NCBI GenBank assembly: GCA_023421115.1
Contig: JAEZUI010000182.1
Coordinates: forward strand, 1-23,556
Source of the DNA: Bacillota bacterium
Lineage (GTDB): Bacteria; Bacillota; Clostridia; Acetivibrionales; Acetivibrionaceae
Length of the DNA stretch: 23,556 nt
Direction of reading: 5' to 3'
The stretch's first letter is position 1. Every line of letters starts with the position of its first letter. Of the stretch, positions 23,221-23,556 are shown piece after piece. The notes below the pieces were generated by a model. It was not told the DNA's origin. It saw only the letters and a program-made list of their open reading frames with translations, and made no database searches. The position numbers and the translations under genes were made by a program.

Positions 23221-23555
23221 TTTTCTACCTCCTTTTCGATGGTAGGCAACTGTTCTGTAAGATTTATGTTATCCCTTCTGCTAAGTATGGTAAAGGTAAA
23301 ATCACCATTCAAATTTAACTTGGTATACTTATCCACCTGTTCCGCAGTAGCTTCAAAAACCAAAGATTTGGCCATTATACTCTGTATAAACTCTTTACTT
23401 TCCATAGCTTTCTGTTTTTCTGCTTCTCCAAGACTCTTTATTTCCTGTTGATATTCGTAAATAGACTGTCCTTTTGAATTTAACATATCCTTTACAAGTA
23501 TCCGATCAAAGAGAATTTCAGTTCTATAACTCCTATCACCTGTTAAAGCTGTATT
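23193..23555 (-). CDS. CpaB/RcpC-like protein, 5' partial
   Basis: The frame is open from the window edge to its stop at 23193, giving at least 120 residues. An internal ATG at 23486 is not the start because the frame continues upstream without a stop. Near the C-terminus KSLVFEATAEQVDKYTKLNLNGDFTFTILSRRDN resembles the region of CpaB/RcpC where bacterial Tad assembly proteins have a value list ending in an ITVxATPEQA-type block. A Lys/Glu-rich helix of about 35 residues precedes it. Gene order (cpaB, then cpaE) supports the call. The family assignment is moderate because the SAF and N-terminal domains lie outside the window. Confidence 0.5.
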   Translation of the reverse strand, partial: NTALTGDRSYRTEILFDRILVKDMLNSKGQSIYEYQQEIKSLGEAEKQKAMESKEFIQSIMAKSLVFEATAEQVDKYTKLNLNGDFTFTILSRRDNINLTEQLPTIEKEVEKWISSGKKD

Positions 23556-23556
23556 G

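Overview
The window suggests a low-GC, anaerobic, cellulolytic clostridium of the Acetivibrio (Clostridium thermocellum) / Ruminiclostridium group. The evidence is a GH11 xylanase with a xylan-binding module, a secreted protein ending in a type I dockerin (cellulosome attachment), a SigI/RsgI-type regulator typical of plant-fibre-sensing clostridia, PPi-dependent phosphofructokinase beside class II aldolase, and pyruvate formate-lyase with its activase. The species assignment is inference; no 16S or marker search was possible.

Layout. Positions 1-70 hold the last codons of a + strand gene and its terminator. Positions 141-716 (-) are a decayed locus: the N-terminus of an endonuclease Q-like PHP protein, an in-frame TAG, then an RNase HI-like frame that lacks a usable start codon. 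Positions 720-1487 hold an orphan promoter with a palindrome and a small inverted-repeat element. Positions 1488-2609 (+) encode a secreted GH11-CBM36 xylanase, followed by two hairpin terminators. Positions 2735-5775 (-) are a three-gene overlapping operon related to the activator and D-component of 2-hydroxyacyl-CoA dehydratases (DUF2229 family). Positions 5776-6584 are non-coding and contain a 256-bp nested-palindrome element. Then come lepB (-), fba (-) and, divergently, the PPi-type phosphofructokinase gene (+). Positions 9765-10208 hold a terminator, a strong promoter and a ZTP (pfl-type) riboswitch with its own terminator, leading into pflB-pflA (+).

The rest is on the - strand: an LRR-dockerin protein, a small two-helix membrane protein, an unusual single-chain SigI C-terminal domain/RsgI fusion, a lipoprotein, and from the window's right edge down to 17409 a Tad/Flp-type secretion-pilus locus. 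In transcription order that locus is CpaB-like (partial), CpaE/TadZ-like, TadA/CpaF ATPase, TadB, TadC, an inverted-repeat gap, a Flp-like small membrane protein, and two single-helix pseudopilin/TadE-like proteins.

The metabolic genes fit together: sugars from xylan and cellulose pass through a PPi-using glycolysis (pfp, fba) to pyruvate. PflB, activated by PflA, makes formate and acetyl-CoA, and formate supplies one-carbon units for purine synthesis, which explains ZTP control. The most unusual object is the gene at 15086-16357. It joins the promoter-recognition half of a SigI sigma factor to its own anti-sigma factor in one membrane protein, without the sigma core-binding domain and without an extracellular carbohydrate sensor.
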